NCBI GenBank assembly: GCA_963691705.1
Contig: OY829538.1
Coordinates: 82,156,781-82,220,780, forward strand
Length of the DNA: 64,000 nt
DNA from: Viola odorata
Taxonomy: Eukaryota; Streptophyta; Magnoliopsida; Malpighiales; Violaceae
Direction of reading: 5' to 3'
A model generated the notes under the pieces. It was given only the letters and a program-made list of their open reading frames with translations, made no database searches and had not been told where the DNA came from. The position numbers were made by a program, and so were the translations under genes. This document shows positions 26,529-40,600 of this stretch, one piece after another. Position 1 is the stretch's first letter. Every line of letters starts with the position of its first letter.

Positions 26529-27123
26529 AAAGTATTAGTATATATTTTCATATTTTGTAAATTGCGCAGGTGAATGCATATCCCCATTCCCCAGTCCCAC
26601 CAACTTGAATGCACAAGACCAAAATGAGTGCTAATGTTCACTCATCAGGCTTTCTCATGTCAGAGATGCACCCAACCCAACCGCTTCTCTGGCGCGTGCA
26701 TGTCTCTCCATTTGAAGAACTACGACAGGGTGTTGTTATTATTTCATTTTTTATAGATATAAATAAATAAAAAATATTGTAAGTAAAGTTGTAAAATTCG
26801 ATCGGATTATTAACTCAGTCAGAAGAAAGAATCAAGGATTAAAAATTCAAAACCGAATTCACCGGGAAATTTAATAAATAAGTAAACTTTAATATTGACT
26901 TACGACCGGTTCACCGCTTCCACCAATCCAGTCGACCAATTTCTCAAATAAACCTAAAAAATAGAATTTTTAAGGCTTTCAAACCCCACCTGCTAATCTT
27001 TTTTGAAAATAAAGAGAAAAATATCTTACAAATGATTATTAAGGAGAGATTAGCTTATTAAAAAAAGTAAAGATCAAGAATTAGGAATCAACTTTATATC
27101 GGTGGAGGAACACTAAAATAATA

Positions 27124-27335
27124 CTCCCTTCGATTTGTTTTAAACGATTCTTATTATTTGAGCACCCATATTAAAAAAGCTGAATGACTCACTATTTGAG
27201 ATAATTTTTACCCCGAAATTTTTCTCAAATGTACGTTCTAAAAAAGTACGAAATTTTTAAAATCAATAGTAAGTCATCCGATTTTTTTAATGTGTACTTA
27301 AATAGTAAGAGTCGTTTAATAAAAATTGGAGGGAG
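27124..27335. mobile_element. Stowaway MITE (Tc1/mariner type)
   Basis: A 212-bp inverted repeat bounded by TA (27122-27123 and 27336-27337). Ends are CTCCCTTCGATTTGTTTTAA and, reversed, CTCCCTCCAATTTTTATTAA, the standard Stowaway terminus. Confidence 0.88.
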
Positions 27336-27360
27336 TAGTGCTTAACCATAATTTAGATTG

Positions 27361-28854
27361 GGCCGAAATGGATTTTGAGCTCCTGCAGTCTAATTGATTG
27401 ACTTATTTCATCCCTCTGACAGATTTTTGACTTATCTCCTCCCTCCACTGAAGCCCAATAATTTATTTCACCCCTCCTCCTGACGCCGCCAACATTTTCC
27501 GTCTGTTTGCTGACGTGACGTGCCACGTCAATTGACACGTCAACGATTGATGACGTGTCATGCCACGTCAGCAAACAGAACCGGGTCGAGCTCGAAACGG
27601 GTCGAAAAAATGGGCTGAATTTTAAATAGATTTTGAGTCCCTGCAGTCTAATTGATTGACTTATTTCAGCCCTCCACTTAAGCTCAATGATTTATTTCAT
27701 CCCTCCGCCTAACACCATCCACATTTTTCGTCTGTTTGTTGACGTGGCACGTCGCCGACTCAATAAGACTGTTCAAACTAATAAAAGTTCAAACTAATAA
27801 AATTAATAAGACTGTTATTAAGTAACTTGTTTTATACGCAATTAAATTGTAAGATAATTAAATTAAAAACAATTGTTGATATGGGAATAATGCCAAATTA
27901 GTACCAATCCTAATTAATTGTGTAGGATTTTGAAAATTCACATAGAGGCTTCGCCTCGAGTAAAACTTGGGTACATACGATGTACCCACTACTCAGTACA
28001 TCATGATGTATGATGATGACACGTGTCTAAAAGTGTCAAGATTAGTAGTATTCTAGCACTATTTGGGGTAGGTGTCATCATCCTAGATCATGATGTACTG
28101 AGTAGTGGGTACATTATATGTACCCAAGTTTTTCTTCGCCTCTGCTACCACCTCTTACATCAACTAGAAACGCTAGAGCCACCCAAAATCCATCTAGATA
28201 CATAGCACAAAGTTTACAAATATATACTCCATTTTTAAATTTTAACTAACTAGAAGGAACTATTAATTTCATATTTTATTTCTTTTTAGATTATAAGAGA
28301 ACACAAATTCAAATTTTAGGAATATGATCAGTGAGATGATAATAAAATACACAAGTGTTATAAACTTTTAAGGTTCAATCAAACTGTTACCCCCACCTTT
28401 TACTTAATTTTAAAATAACATTTAATTTTTATTTAATCCAAAAATGACGCCTAATTTTTATTTAATCTCAAAATCACAAAGAGACGAAAAATGTGGATGG
28501 TATTAGGCAGAGGGATGAAATAAATCATTGAGCTTAAGTGGAAGGCTGAAATAAGTCAATCAATTAGACTGCAGGGACTCAAAATCTATTTAAAATTCAG
28601 CCCATTTTTTCGACCCGTTTCGAGATCGACCCGGTTCTGTTTGCTGACGTGGCATGACACATCATCAATCATTGACGTGTCAATTGACGTGGCACGCCAC
28701 GTCAGCAAACAGACGGAAAATGTTGGCGGCGTCAGGAGGAGGGGTGAAATAAATTATTGGGTTTCAGTGGAGGGAGGAGATAAGTCAAAAATCTGTCAGA
28801 GGGATGAAATAAGTCAATCAATTAGACTGCAGGGGCTCAAAATCCATTTCGGCC
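27361..28854. mobile_element. Long-TIR MULE-type element with nested MITE
   Basis: A 1494-bp element flanked by TTTAGATTG (27352-27360 and 28855-28863). Ends are GGCCGAAATGGATTTTGAG on both sides. Each arm is about 380 bp (27361-27746 and 28477-28854) and highly similar. Each arm also contains a direct duplication of a block including CTGCAGTCTAATTGATTGAC (about 27387 and 27645). The spacer carries the small MITE at 27958-28133. No transposase is seen, so it is non-autonomous. Confidence 0.88.
27958..28133. mobile_element. Small MITE, family copy 1, nested in the MULE-type element
   Basis: A 176-bp inverted repeat flanked by CTTCGCCTC (27949-27957 and 28134-28142), a 9-bp TSD. Inner ends read AAAACTTGGGTAC on the left and its inverse on the right. 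The core around GACACGTGTC and CTATTTGGGG is shared with copies at 43623-43790 and 48700-48867. Confidence 0.87.
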
Positions 28855-28863
28855 TTTAGATTG

Positions 28864-29324
28864 TCCAAGTATAAATTTAATTTTGATTTTACAATTCATT
28901 AAATGATTTCTTTAGAAATTTAAAGATAATAAATTACTAAAGTGCCAAGCCCCTCTGACTGACACTGACCACTTCCTTTACTTTTTCCCTAATTTAAAAA
29001 GCTGATTAAAAAAATATAAATAAACCAAATACTAAAACAACTTTTAAGTTTTAACTATAGCATTAAGCTAGAGCTATTTGAAACACAACCCAAACGCAGC
29101 CAAACACTTTAGGTTCCCAGCTAAGAAAGTACCATGAGAAAAGCACACCAAAACAACAGAAGAGGTCGCCAGATGAAGGCCGCATTAGATAATTTGTCTG
29201 ACATAGTAATAAAAGCAAATAATAACTATAGTTCAAACATTTGAACCCTAAAACGCATATCCACTTTGAGTCATGAAAGAACCAGAGCATGACCAACCTT
29301 TGCTACAAAATGGTACAGCCCCAA
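28864..29324. other. 3' flank of BOB1-like gene
   Basis: Probably 3' UTR of the BOB1-like gene on the right side and AT-rich spacer on the left. No other feature recognised. Confidence 0.5.
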
Positions 29325-31629
29325 TTATGCTATCTTTGCCCTTGAGAAATCCATCTCCGGATGCTACATCACACAAAAAATAGAAGTAAACAACTAGCCA
29401 TTGGAGCTGAAGATGAGGGAAAGATATATAAGAGATTATGAGTTCACCTCAGCCATGAACTTCTTCAGAAGCTCCTGTTTCTGCATCTCATCACTAGTTG
29501 GAAGCCCCATGGACTTCTGTCTCTGATCAAACTGAGGAAAAACACAAATACAAGAAGAATTACATCAAATAACCCAATCAAACAATAGTGAATTGCAACA
29601 AAGAAGTGCAAAACAATTACCATCATCTTTTCAACAGTCTGTCGTGTTTCAGGATCAAGGTCAGAGAGTTTACTGTTTTCAGGTTCTACTTTTTGAGTAT
29701 CAATTTCAGGATCACCTTTCACCAAAGATCTCCACCAGTCCAACTGATCATGTTTGGTCAAAAGAATAGAGATGGTATTCTGATCCTCTGAAGATGTGGA
29801 ATTTCAGACATCATGAGCAACTCACAAATTAAGACGACTGTCGTCAAAGCAACAAAAGCATAAAAGTGTGGCAAATCCAAAGGCAGAGCACTATCAATGT
29901 TAAATATTAGACAATCACAGCAAAGGTTGTAGTATTTTTGTGAAGGGTTCTCCAAAAAAAAGTCTATAGGCCTCATGACAAAAAGACCATGATAAAAAAG
30001 AGAGAAGGATGTCAACAACATACCTATGCTCCAGTAACAGTCATCAACCTTGATAGGCTTATAAAGCTCTCCCTGGAAGCATTTGAAGACACCAATTAGA
30101 AGTGATAATAGAAGTTACTTATAACTAGTCCTCTACAATACAAGTGTCTATTAAAACTACCCTAACTTACCTCAATTATTGGAGGTTGACCCTTGAGTCC
30201 AACTTTTAGATGATTTTTCTTTATATCACAGGCAACAAACCTTGATTTAGTTCCAGTAGGGACTGGAACTTGTACAGTAACCTCTTGCAGTGTCTGAGTC
30301 CAGGAATATTTCTCTAGATCAAGGCCATTACCTTTATTTGGAACTGCTGAGAAATTTAAGAAAAAAAGGTAAAAATAATAATACAAAAACAGCTCAAATA
30401 CCAAACGTATGAAAAAAACTGGCATTCAAAGTTTCATTCTTGAGTAAGATGACATGATCAAAGGTCATGTGGTTTGACCAAGTTACATAACTAGATACTA
30501 GTGAAAAAATAATTAAAAAAAGAACTTTGGCATTCTGGAGTTGCAATCGACAAGAAAGGATAAATTCTGTTGTCGAGGACTCAAGGGAACCCTTAGAAGA
30601 TGCCAGAACAAATATGTGGCTTTGTATTAAGGAAAAACTTGCACTTTAACCGAATATATTAATAAGATCGTATGTCAGACATACTCATCTTAGCAATAAC
30701 AACAAACTTGAGATGAATAGTGACATCAACTAAATTATAATTTTCTGCGTTCTGCTGTTGAAAAGTTGCTTTGAATTTCAAATTATTACTCGTTACAAGT
30801 ACCAAAGCAGAAGTTTAGCCGTTGCAGACCAACAAAAAAATTCAGCTCTAACAACAAGCACAGTATATTTAAAAGAGGCAGTTTGCAAATTTCTAAATCC
30901 TACAAACTTTGTTTTCTAGGAAGAAATTTAAAGTACCACAGCAATCAACTAACCTCATAAACACAGGAATCAAACAAGCACGTAAGATGCCAAACACATT
31001 GCACGATTTACTTCCAGTCACTCCAAATACACCAGAAACTACATATGCTTAAATCTAGGGCTAACATTACCCGATGGCAGAGAGACCAATTGATTCATAA
31101 CCTCCAAATCCTCTATTCTTAATCATTTCTCCCTCTCTCTTGAATGAGAAGTCTAGCCTCTTAACTCTTAAAGCAACCCATCAACAATAGACAACTAAGT
31201 AATTCAAAAGATAAAAACAAATATAATCAAAATTGGGTTACCTCTGGTGCCGGCCCCTTCTTTCTTCCCATCCTCCATGAGCTCTTTCCCATTCTCTTTC
31301 ACTTCCTGTTCCTCCTCCTTCTTCTTCTTGCTTCTCTCTGCCTTCTGAAGTGCCTCTCTTTCTTTATCTCTCTCTTCCGCCTTCCTCTTCTTCTTCCTCT
31401 CCGCGGCTGCCTTCACCAGCGCGCCGATCTCCTTCTCGGCGGTGGGTTTCTCAAGAAAGTCGCTCTCTTTGGCAAGGAAATCTAACACGGTTTCAACAAT
31501 CCCTAGCGGATTGCTGGGATCAAAAGACGAACTAAACGTCGACGTTTTGGCCGCGGAGGGTGAGGGTTGGGTCTCGGTCTTGGTCTCGGTCTCGGTTTGG
31601 TCTTCCTGAAAATCGGAGATTATCGCCAT
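29325..31629 (-). CDS. BOB1: BOBBER1-like NudC/CS-domain protein
   Basis: Small heat-shock-type co-chaperone related to Arabidopsis BOBBER1 (NudC family), cytosolic, needed for development and heat tolerance in Arabidopsis. Exons: 31629-31242, 30346-30171, 30072-30024, 29787-29621, 29531-29448, 29363-29325; 903 bp, 300 aa, all GT-AG. Residues 1-10 are [10 protein letters not shown]. An N-terminal dimerisation-like block ([20 protein letters not shown]) is followed by a long Lys/Glu-rich coil (about 75-130). The CS domain runs from [20 protein letters not shown] through [20 protein letters not shown] to [20 protein letters not shown]. The C-terminal family signature [34 protein letters not shown] and [12 protein letters not shown] is complete. 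I chose the ATG at 31629 because MAIIS is the family start, although the frame is open upstream. Confidence 0.94.
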
Positions 31630-31824
31630 CGGCAAGGGAATGTGGGTTGGTTTGTGCTGGTTTGGTTGGGTGCGAAAGCAGCGAAACTTCGAGTGAAGAG
31701 CAGGGCTTTTGGTTTCAGGGGGAAACGAGGCTTTGGACAAAAATAAAAATAAAACGCTCAGGTAAGTAAAGTAGACATTTCGAGAATCATCTCTTTATTC
31801 TATTTTTTTCCCCGAAAAAATTAA

Positions 31825-32186
31825 GAAGAAATAGTTTTCACCACTCCTGAACTATCGTCGAAAATTAAAAATTTCCCCTGAACTTCATTTTTTGAAATTC
31901 ACCCTCCTGGACTATTCACGCCCCTTCTGTCTATAATTAAATCAATTTTTTTGTGAATTCTTGGAATTTTTTACAATGTTTCTTGATTTTTAGGTTAATT
32001 ACATTTTTCCGTGAATTTTTACATTTTTTTAGATTTTTTACAATTTTTTTAAAATTATAAAAATGTGTATTGAAGGGGCTTTTTGCCCAAAAACAATAAT
32101 CCAGGGGGGCGAATTTCAAAAGATGAAGTTCAGGGGAGGTTTTTGATTTTCGACGATAGTTCAGGGGTGGTAAAAACTATTTCCCC
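31825..32186. mobile_element. Short MULE-type MITE with 9-bp TSD
   Basis: A 362-bp element flanked by AAAAATTAA (31816-31824 and 32187-32195). Arms of about 100 bp match, for example CTGAACTATCGTCGAAAATTAAAA near the left and its inverse near the right (GATTTTCGACGATAGTTCAG). The outermost three bases differ between the ends (GAAGAAATAG against GGGGAAATAG). It lies just upstream of the BOB1-like start codon. Confidence 0.75.
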
Positions 32187-32195
32187 AAAAATTAA

Positions 32196-34656
32196 AGGAA
32201 AATGTTTATCTAACTCTAATGCTCAGTATGGTATGGGATGAGGGAAAAGAAAATAAAAGAAAAGAATGGAAATTTATTAAAATTCCTCTATTTGAGAATA
32301 AAAGTGAATGGTGGAAAAAGGGAGAAAAGAGTGGAGAGGAAAAAAAAATTATAATTTAATTTTCCTCCTAATTTAAAATATATTTCTATTTTAACCTTTT
32401 AGATTTCAAAATTGATTAATTGGATATAAAAGTAAATTCACTTATCATTTTTCCTCTTATTTACATTCTTTTCCTATTAAATTTCCTTCGCTTTTCCTTG
32501 TTACGTTAAGTTTCCATAATAAGTGTAAGACAATCAATAGGAAAATTTGGTGGCTTTCACTTCTCAAGCTAAGGTGTGATTTGAGTTGGTCCTCACTAAG
32601 TTACTTCTTTGGATTAAAAAATCAGAATTTATTCTCATTTTTATTTCCTATAAAACTCTTTTTCTATTTTCCTTAAAAAAATTAATTTGAAATAAAGTGG
32701 AAAAATGAAATTGGAATGTAGGTGTTAAGGCTTGAAGTTTGAGACTTTCAAATATAATGGGAGTATTATCGGGTATAATTTACACAAGAACAACTTAATA
32801 ATTTATTTTTGTGTAACTTATAATAATAAAAACTACATTAAATTTAAGCGAAGAGTGTGAGATGATGTTAATACATCAAATTTGCTCAAACGTGATGGAT
32901 CTAAGTTTAATTAAGAAACTTTAATCATTATAGTTGAAAAGTTCACTCATTTTAAAAATTCAAACATAATTACACCAAAATATATAAATTGTTTCTTTTG
33001 TGTGACTCGATGTGAGAAAAATAGCATTTATTTAACTAAATTCAGTCTAAAAAGGTCCTCATACCTATGCTAGAACTCGTGTTGGAACTTATTGCATGAT
33101 CACTATGTGATGTGTACAATACAAAAGCCAACAACTAATTTTCTCCGCATTTCTCACATACATGCGTGTTTCTTCCAAACACCAGCCATCGCATTCTCAT
33201 CTAGAGCACTTGGCCTCTAGGTTCTCACTCATTGTTGTCATACCGATATCTCACTCGTAATGTTGGCCAATTTTGTATTAGCATCCACGGGTTCATCATT
33301 CCCGTCAACTCGCATTCTCGCATCTTGACATCACAAGATGTTATCGAGCTTAGGCTTGCCGAACTTTAGCTCCTCGAGCTTTAGCTTCACAAGCTTTGGT
33401 TTCGCAGGTGTTAGTTCCACAAACTTTAACTTCCCGAACCTTTGCTCCGCCACATTGGACTAATACACTTCACATGCATAAGTCTTATTTCAATGATTGT
33501 ATCATATAAAACACCAAAAACAGTACTGTACATTTTATCGAGAAAAACAAATATAACTACTTAATTATTATTCTTATTATTCTCAACTTCCTTAAAATTT
33601 TAGTAAAAGTGGCGAAGTTCTCTGCTACTAATCAAAGATGATAAAAATTGTGCAACTAAAGTAAGACTTTATATTGATATCAGGAAATGGTAAATTTTGA
33701 AGTAGAAAGTTAGGGCAAACTCCATAAATGCTGAAAAAAGTTAGCAAGAATATAAATTTAAATACCAGCAACACACCGATTGTCAATTAACAAAATATCT
33801 AAATAGTAGCAGACTAGATTTGAAAAAGATTAGTTCATTTGCACAACTTCTCCATCTCCAAATTATGTTAAATAGTAACAGACTAGATTTGAAAAAGATT
33901 AGTTCATTCGCACAACTTCTCAATCTCCAAAATTATGTTGAAAAGGTTTAAAATTATACGTTTCAAGATGCCATGGGAAAATTGATAACAAAACTTAACA
34001 TTTCAAAAGCCTAGCCACACCAAGAGAGAGTATTTCCTTCTGGCTGCTGAAGTTACAGTAAAGCATGGTACGGCATCCATTTTTCTGCCAGCTCCTTCAC
34101 GATGCACTACAAATCAACCAAGTCCTATAAACACGCAGGCACAAATCATCCAAGCCAATAAAGATGACATCTTCACACGTGTCTTAAGGCCAATACAATT
34201 AAAAGATACAAATGAGATGCGGAATCAGATGGGCTTATGCACCAAGAGAAACCAAACAAAGTCAGACCATAACAAGCATTTACTTTTTTTTCAGACGATA
34301 CTACAATAACCATGTAATACAAAACAATATGCAGAGCCTGAACCTCACAAAATAGAAATACTTGCCCGTGCATAGAATTAACAGCAAAGAAATCAAATGC
34401 TAGGCCACTTCCAGCAAGGGACCAATTACAAAGGAAGGTGCAAATCAGTAACAGTTTTTTGAAAATAAAAAAAACGGCCCCAGATGATACCCAGAAAACG
34501 GGATATGTGGAGATCCATGAATACTGAATTCACCTAATGCAGAAGGCCTAAAGAACGATTTCCTTTTATTCCTTACTTCAAAACAAAGCAACAAAAATGG
34601 TAAATGCAGACAATAATTTAACACAGAAAATTAAAAACAAGGATAGAAATATTGTC
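32196..34656. other. Intergenic spacer between BOB1-like and HIZ2-like genes
   Basis: About 2.5 kb of AT-rich DNA with no gene recognised. At 33338-33460 there is a run of decayed short repeats built on AGCTTTAGCTTC/ACTTTAACTTCC. At 33801-33938 there is a tandem duplication (listed separately). The last 600 bp are probably the HIZ2-like 3' UTR. Confidence 0.5.
33801..33938. repeat. 69-bp tandem duplication
   Basis: Two adjacent copies, starting AAATAGTAGCAGACTAGATT at 33801 and AAATAGTAACAGACTAGATT at 33870, differ at about five positions. No coding meaning. Confidence 0.88.
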
Positions 34657-37600
34657 TCAATGTGTACTTTCAGGAGAATGATGTATCCAACTTAAAATTA
34701 CCGACTCAGACTCATTTGACCCAGGCATCAAAGCACCAGATGCCGTGGGAGAACCATCTGAAAAAAATAAAGGACCACAAAAAGCCTCACCAAGCACCTG
34801 CCCTTCTTCAGCACATTGCTCAGGATCACCATCAATCTTGTCAGAATTATTCATGTTGTGACAATCAGTTGGTAAAATAGATGCATTTTTTGGCACATTG
34901 TTAAGACTTGGACCAATATCCTCACGTACATTTTCCAACTTCACTGGCTCAGATAACCTAACATCTATCTCATTCCCACTGCAAACTTGGACAAGTTTTA
35001 CTTTTTCATGGCCATCATCAAGACCTTGATCTAGCATTTCAAGTGAGGGGGTAAAACCAGGATCAAGCACCTCCTGGCTGATAGTTAAGACTGTTCCATC
35101 AGATTTTCCGTGCACAGCAGCAATGGGAGAGACTTCTGTTTTATTATAATCTAGATTTGACATCTGTGCATCAGCCACACCATTATCACAATGTACAACT
35201 GGTTCTTCCACTTTGCCCCCGTCAACAGGGAGTGGATCCATTATCAAAGTTGAGATGGTATTAAATGCTCCACCATTAACAATTGGCAGGCTCCCATAAC
35301 CTACTCTTTGTTTCTTATATATGTCCATAGCTCTCTGCAAATAAGAAAATAGAACGTTAGGGCACTTCTAAACCAGCTCTCAGACTTGACAAATATCCCA
35401 AGAGCATGTGTAAAGATCAAGCCAATATTGTTTACAATATAAGGACCCATAGTAGGGCGAGAGTGGGAGTAGCATACTACTGATACAACCAAGCATATAC
35501 ATTAAATGAAGCATCTCTGATAAGAGAACGCTGCCTAAGGGCAAGTACAGCATTCATGACTCTAAACAGATGCCACTGTCTGCCATTCCCATTTGCTACA
35601 ATATCATGTTGCAGACCCTTTCTATGCCAATACTGCCAGGATTCATGAGCACGACAATTTTATCGTGATTATCAGCAAAAGACAAAGGACCTGACTTGAG
35701 ATCAACTATCAAGAAGCATTACATGCACTCCAACTCACCAGAAGTTCTACTATAAAATAATAAAAGGCAACTTGAGTTAACCAAGGGGGGTAGGATTGTC
35801 AACTTGTTTAAGCATTCAATTCTTTACATATAACAAAGAAGAATGAAATATAAGTTTAGAAGTGTTTACAATCCCATGCCTCTTTAACAAGTCCAGAACA
35901 TTTCTGACTAAACTATTCATATATATTAGAACTCAGAGCTGTTAACACATCCTGCTAATCATAGCCAGAAATTTTACCTGGAATACTGTAACATTTGTCA
36001 CGGGAAAAAGTGAAGGGCTCATAGTTGAATTTTTTGGCACCGCTCTTACACCATCCTGTACAACAGAATAAACTAAAAGATCATAAAACAGACTCAAGGC
36101 ATGTGACTAAAGAAGTTTTCTGAGATTCTCTACCTTCAAATTCACAAGCATGGCAGTGCCTTCTTCAACAGCTGCGACCTGCTCCATACTGATTAAGCTC
36201 ATACACTGGCCATACAACTCTGGACCAGCAAGTTCAGTTGAAATATCGAGCTTAGAGAAGTAAGCAGAGCAAAAACTACCATTATTATTGCCAGCTGACA
36301 TTTTAGGAGGATCAAGCATCCTCTCACAAGCAGTTTTAGGTGAAGACTTGGAAGGTTCTTTTGACAAAGAAGTAACACCTGGTTTTGGTTGAACAATTTC
36401 TGAATGAACAACATTATGATTTTCAGCATCTGCCTGTTGGCCTGCCTGCCCAGACGAAGCATCCTTAGCAGGAGCGTGCACAGGAAAATCCTCCTTAAGT
36501 GATGTAGAGGGCAGATCTATATTCATATCACCGTTTTGTCCTTTCCATAAGTCTGAAGCACTTTCCCATCCCCGAGTATTCATTGGGTGCCTATTATTCT
36601 GACTCCATTCCGGCCCACCATATATGTGTGTTTCATCCCTAAACACACCGTTATTTCCATCCCATTCATGCAAGTGGGAAGACCCATCCATCATATTTTG
36701 CCACCCATGTGGGCGCATATGACTTGAAAACCTATCAGCATCAGAGATATGATAAGGAATCCCAGAGTGGTTAATTTCCATCGAGGGCCTAACACCAAAC
36801 AGAGGAGGAGTTGGAAAATGTGGCATCATCCCTTGAAAGGCTCCATGTGCAGGGCCATGTTGGTAAGGCATGTAGCCATTTGCCACTGGTGATGACCAGT
36901 TTGGGGGACCCCTCCAAACATTTCCAGGCCCTCTACCCAAGTTGGGATCAACACTCCTCTTGTAGCGGCTACTTGTGCTGTTTCTACCATCTTCTTCCAA
37001 TGATCCCATAAAAGAAGGGCTGCCAACCCCACCCCTGAAAGAAGGCAGAGGAGGGATCAAAGAGGAGCTACTCTGATTACTTCTATTGTAAAAGGATGAA
37101 TCAGCTGGAGTTGACTCATCTACTAGAGGGTTATCCAATGTCGAATCCCAACTTAGTCGATCTTCAATGAAGGGCATATCTCTTCCACTCATAGAACCAT
37201 TGACTCTCCTCCCAGATTCTTCAATGTCAACACTCCACCTGGCACCATTTCTGCTTGCATATCTGCGTTCAACAGTTGAAGAAGGAGATCTGTCCATCAA
37301 ACCCAAGGGCGAGGCTTTACAACTTGAAGACCTCTCCAGTGGCAATTCCCCAACATGGCCATCATCCATTTTAACAGGTTTCTCAGTGGATCTATACCTG
37401 GAGGCTCTCTCTGTTGCCACGGAAAAATCAGAACTCTCCTTCAAAGTAATTACTTTACTCGGTTCTGCCCCGTTATCTCTGTACTTTAATTCCTCTTCCT
37501 TAAAAATCCTAAACAGTGAAATTTGAACCCAATAGTCAGAACTCACTTCAAAAGGAAATTAATCAGTTTGACCTCATGAACATAAAGTTCATCTCAATTC

Positions 37601-40600
37601 TCAACCCTGTGAATAAGGTTCTACAAAGGACTATAATTCAGAAGTTCTATGTAAGATCACTAGGTTTATATAAAATTGCAGATTACATGGAATCACAGTA
37701 TCGCAATTCCCAAGGTTGGCGCATGAACTAGATGTTCCCTGGTTGATAAATATTTGCAAATTATGCATAATCAACATTATCCATCTAGAGGCATTCAAAG
37801 TCATTCACTGTACGTATATATTAAAATTAGGATGTTCTGTACATCAAACATAATCAGGCATGGAGTCATTCAAACATAGTAGTTTCCAGACCAATCAAGT
37901 ATTTTCCCAAAGACAGCTGAAAACACTAAGAGTGAGACTACAAGGAGTCAAGGATTTAATTTTGGAGTGGTGCTGAAGGCACTACCACTTTTACTACTTT
38001 TTTACTTAAATACACATCATTGTTATATTCACTCGGTAGTTGCTTATTAATAAACAAGAGATAAATAAACCCGAATCATGTATTGCCACATCATCATTCA
38101 GTCAAAGTGTTACTAAAAGAGTTAATATCCCTCGCGTTATTCTTAATTTCAAAGCAGGTGCCCAATGAGATGAAATATGCTTACATTGAAAATGATGAAA
38201 ATTATAGTTTATATTAGTGGCATTACAACCCATCACACAATTTGTCACAAGCCAAATAGAAGAGCAGGTTTAGAAAACCAACAAAAACCATATACCATGT
38301 CCACATAAAGCAAGTAAAGGCACATAGCAGAAGGAGCTATCCACAAGTATCAATTCCACGCTTGTACTTTCACAGGTTCTAAGATTAGCCAAATAAAGAC
38401 ACAATACCTGTAATCTTCTCCAGCCACATGTGAACTGGCGTCAGGAGAACTCCTTCCCCTGCTGGTGCTCACGTTACTGTCTACATGAGCCGGTCGTGAC
38501 TGGGACCTTCCTCTGTCAGGTTCTGTATCAACTCTACTACTGCTTAGAGTTTTCTTTTCAACGTCAGAGTAAGTTGCCTTTGTACCTCTAGGTTTAGCAG
38601 CATTATGATCATCACGATCATCAGGGGATCTTTTCCGCACCCTGCTATCTTTGTATCTGGCACTACGATCATCACTATATGCCCCCTCATAATCGAGATT
38701 TCTCTCATGGTCTCTATCTCTGTCACGATCTCGCTCTCTATCACGATCCCAATCTCTGTCGCGGTCTCGCTCACGATTCCAATCCCAATCCCAGTCGCGA
38801 TCATGATCACGATCTCGATCCTTATCACGCTCACGACCACGGTTGCGATCTGGGTCACGAACACGTTCACGATAGCGATCAAGGTCACGATCTTGATCCC
38901 TGTCCCAAGTGAAATCGTAGTCACAATCATGCTCATGCTCTCGTTCGCGGTCAGTGTCCTGAGGTTTAGACTTTTTCTGCCGGATTTCTACAGCATCTTT
39001 AGCATCCCTTACAAACTTCTCATCAGACCTGCTATTCATATGGTCTCTCACAGCACGCTCATCTCTTTGTTTTTCATCTTGACGTCTGTTTTCCCTATCA
39101 GCCTCCTCACGATACCTATCTCGACATCTATCATCCTTTTGTCTCTCATCCTTAAGTCTTCCATCCTTGGTATCATCCTCTCGGGAGCGCATTCGTTTGT
39201 CATTCACATCTCCAACATCATATTGGGGCTTTTCCCCATCACCAGAACCATCTCGCTTTTTCCTAAGCCGTCTATCCACGTGGTTCTCTAAGTCAGGGCT
39301 CCGCAACTGATCACTTGTAGTCAACTCTGCAAAGGACCAACAATGAGTTAGTGAACCATCAGCAACAAAAACTGCAGACATGGCTTTTTGCCAGGTTGTC
39401 TTCCTGCTTTTGCATTTTAACTCAAGAAGCAATTGAACATCTAAAGTAGAAATGTTGGCAGGCGCATTCATGGATAGAAAGGCGAATTCAAACCATATAG
39501 CATTCCAAATTTGAATCCATAACAAAAGAGCATCTCAATGTAGAGAGCCTACCACGTATGAAATCTAATTATGTATGAACCCGCATGAGTGATGAGCAAT
39601 GTATACATACAGATTTTCAAATAACTGCCATCATACAACTAGCTTGTTAACCTTACTAACACAGAGAACCATGCACGTGTATTAAGTCACTTATCAGGCT
39701 TATTAAACTGACAACCAAGGGCCAAAGAGCAGAACCGAAGAGTCAGCCCATTTCAGAAGCTCTTCAACGGAAAAAATAACTCTGGATATCAAGTACAATC
39801 TCATGCAGTCATACCAGCTAAATCCTCCAACACAAAACGAAAATTAAGACTAGATAAGTTATTTTAATTTTTGTTAATAATAGCTGAATGTCAAGATGAT
39901 TAGAAATATAAACTGGTCCTGTTGAGCATAAAATACAATTTCCCAAAATATACAACTTGTGCCAACCGATATTTTCTACTTAAAATGGCAAAGGTGGAAG
40001 AAAATAGCAGTTGATAATATATAAGATGCTGACATGTTTCGAAAAAACACCTTGCCAACAAAAAAACAACTTCAGGAAATCTCTATATGCAAATGTGAAA
40101 TAATATAACAAGTGATTCATATATCAAATTTACCATGATTTATTGACATCTGTTGTCTTAAAATCCAACCAAAAGAACATAAATTTAATTTGGTTGATAT
40201 TTAATCTAGCTGCTATTTGTCAGAGAATTTATGGCCGCTCATGAAATCCCATTGATAAAACAATAGCAAACCAAAGCATTTGGAAGCATATATTTACTAC
40301 AAAGGGGAAAAGAAAAATCATGCAGGAGACTTTTTTACTTTCTCTGGTTTAATAAATGTGTTAAGCACGCACATACTGCTAAATACCCTTATTCCCCACC
40401 ACTGGACCACACCTAATGGCTCATCATGAGGGAAACCCGGATCTGGTTATTAAAGAATAGAGCAAAAATTAGGCTGTACAGACAATAGCTTTCAAAGTAC
40501 ATCAAAGGAGGACATTTTTTCTTTTCTCCAAGGTAAAAAAGAAATAAGGCATTGAGTTAATATGTTTCATGGAGATTGCCAAGGAAACAACCTTAATCTT

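Noticed and set aside
33338..33460. Decayed AGCTTTAGCTTC repeats as a possible satellite or protein repeat
   Set aside because: Too short and too irregular to call; no open frame.
38605..39291. 228-codon plus-strand frame rich in Ile/Thr/Ser
   Set aside because: Antisense shadow of the RD-rich exon 2 of the HIZ2-like gene; no protein-like composition.
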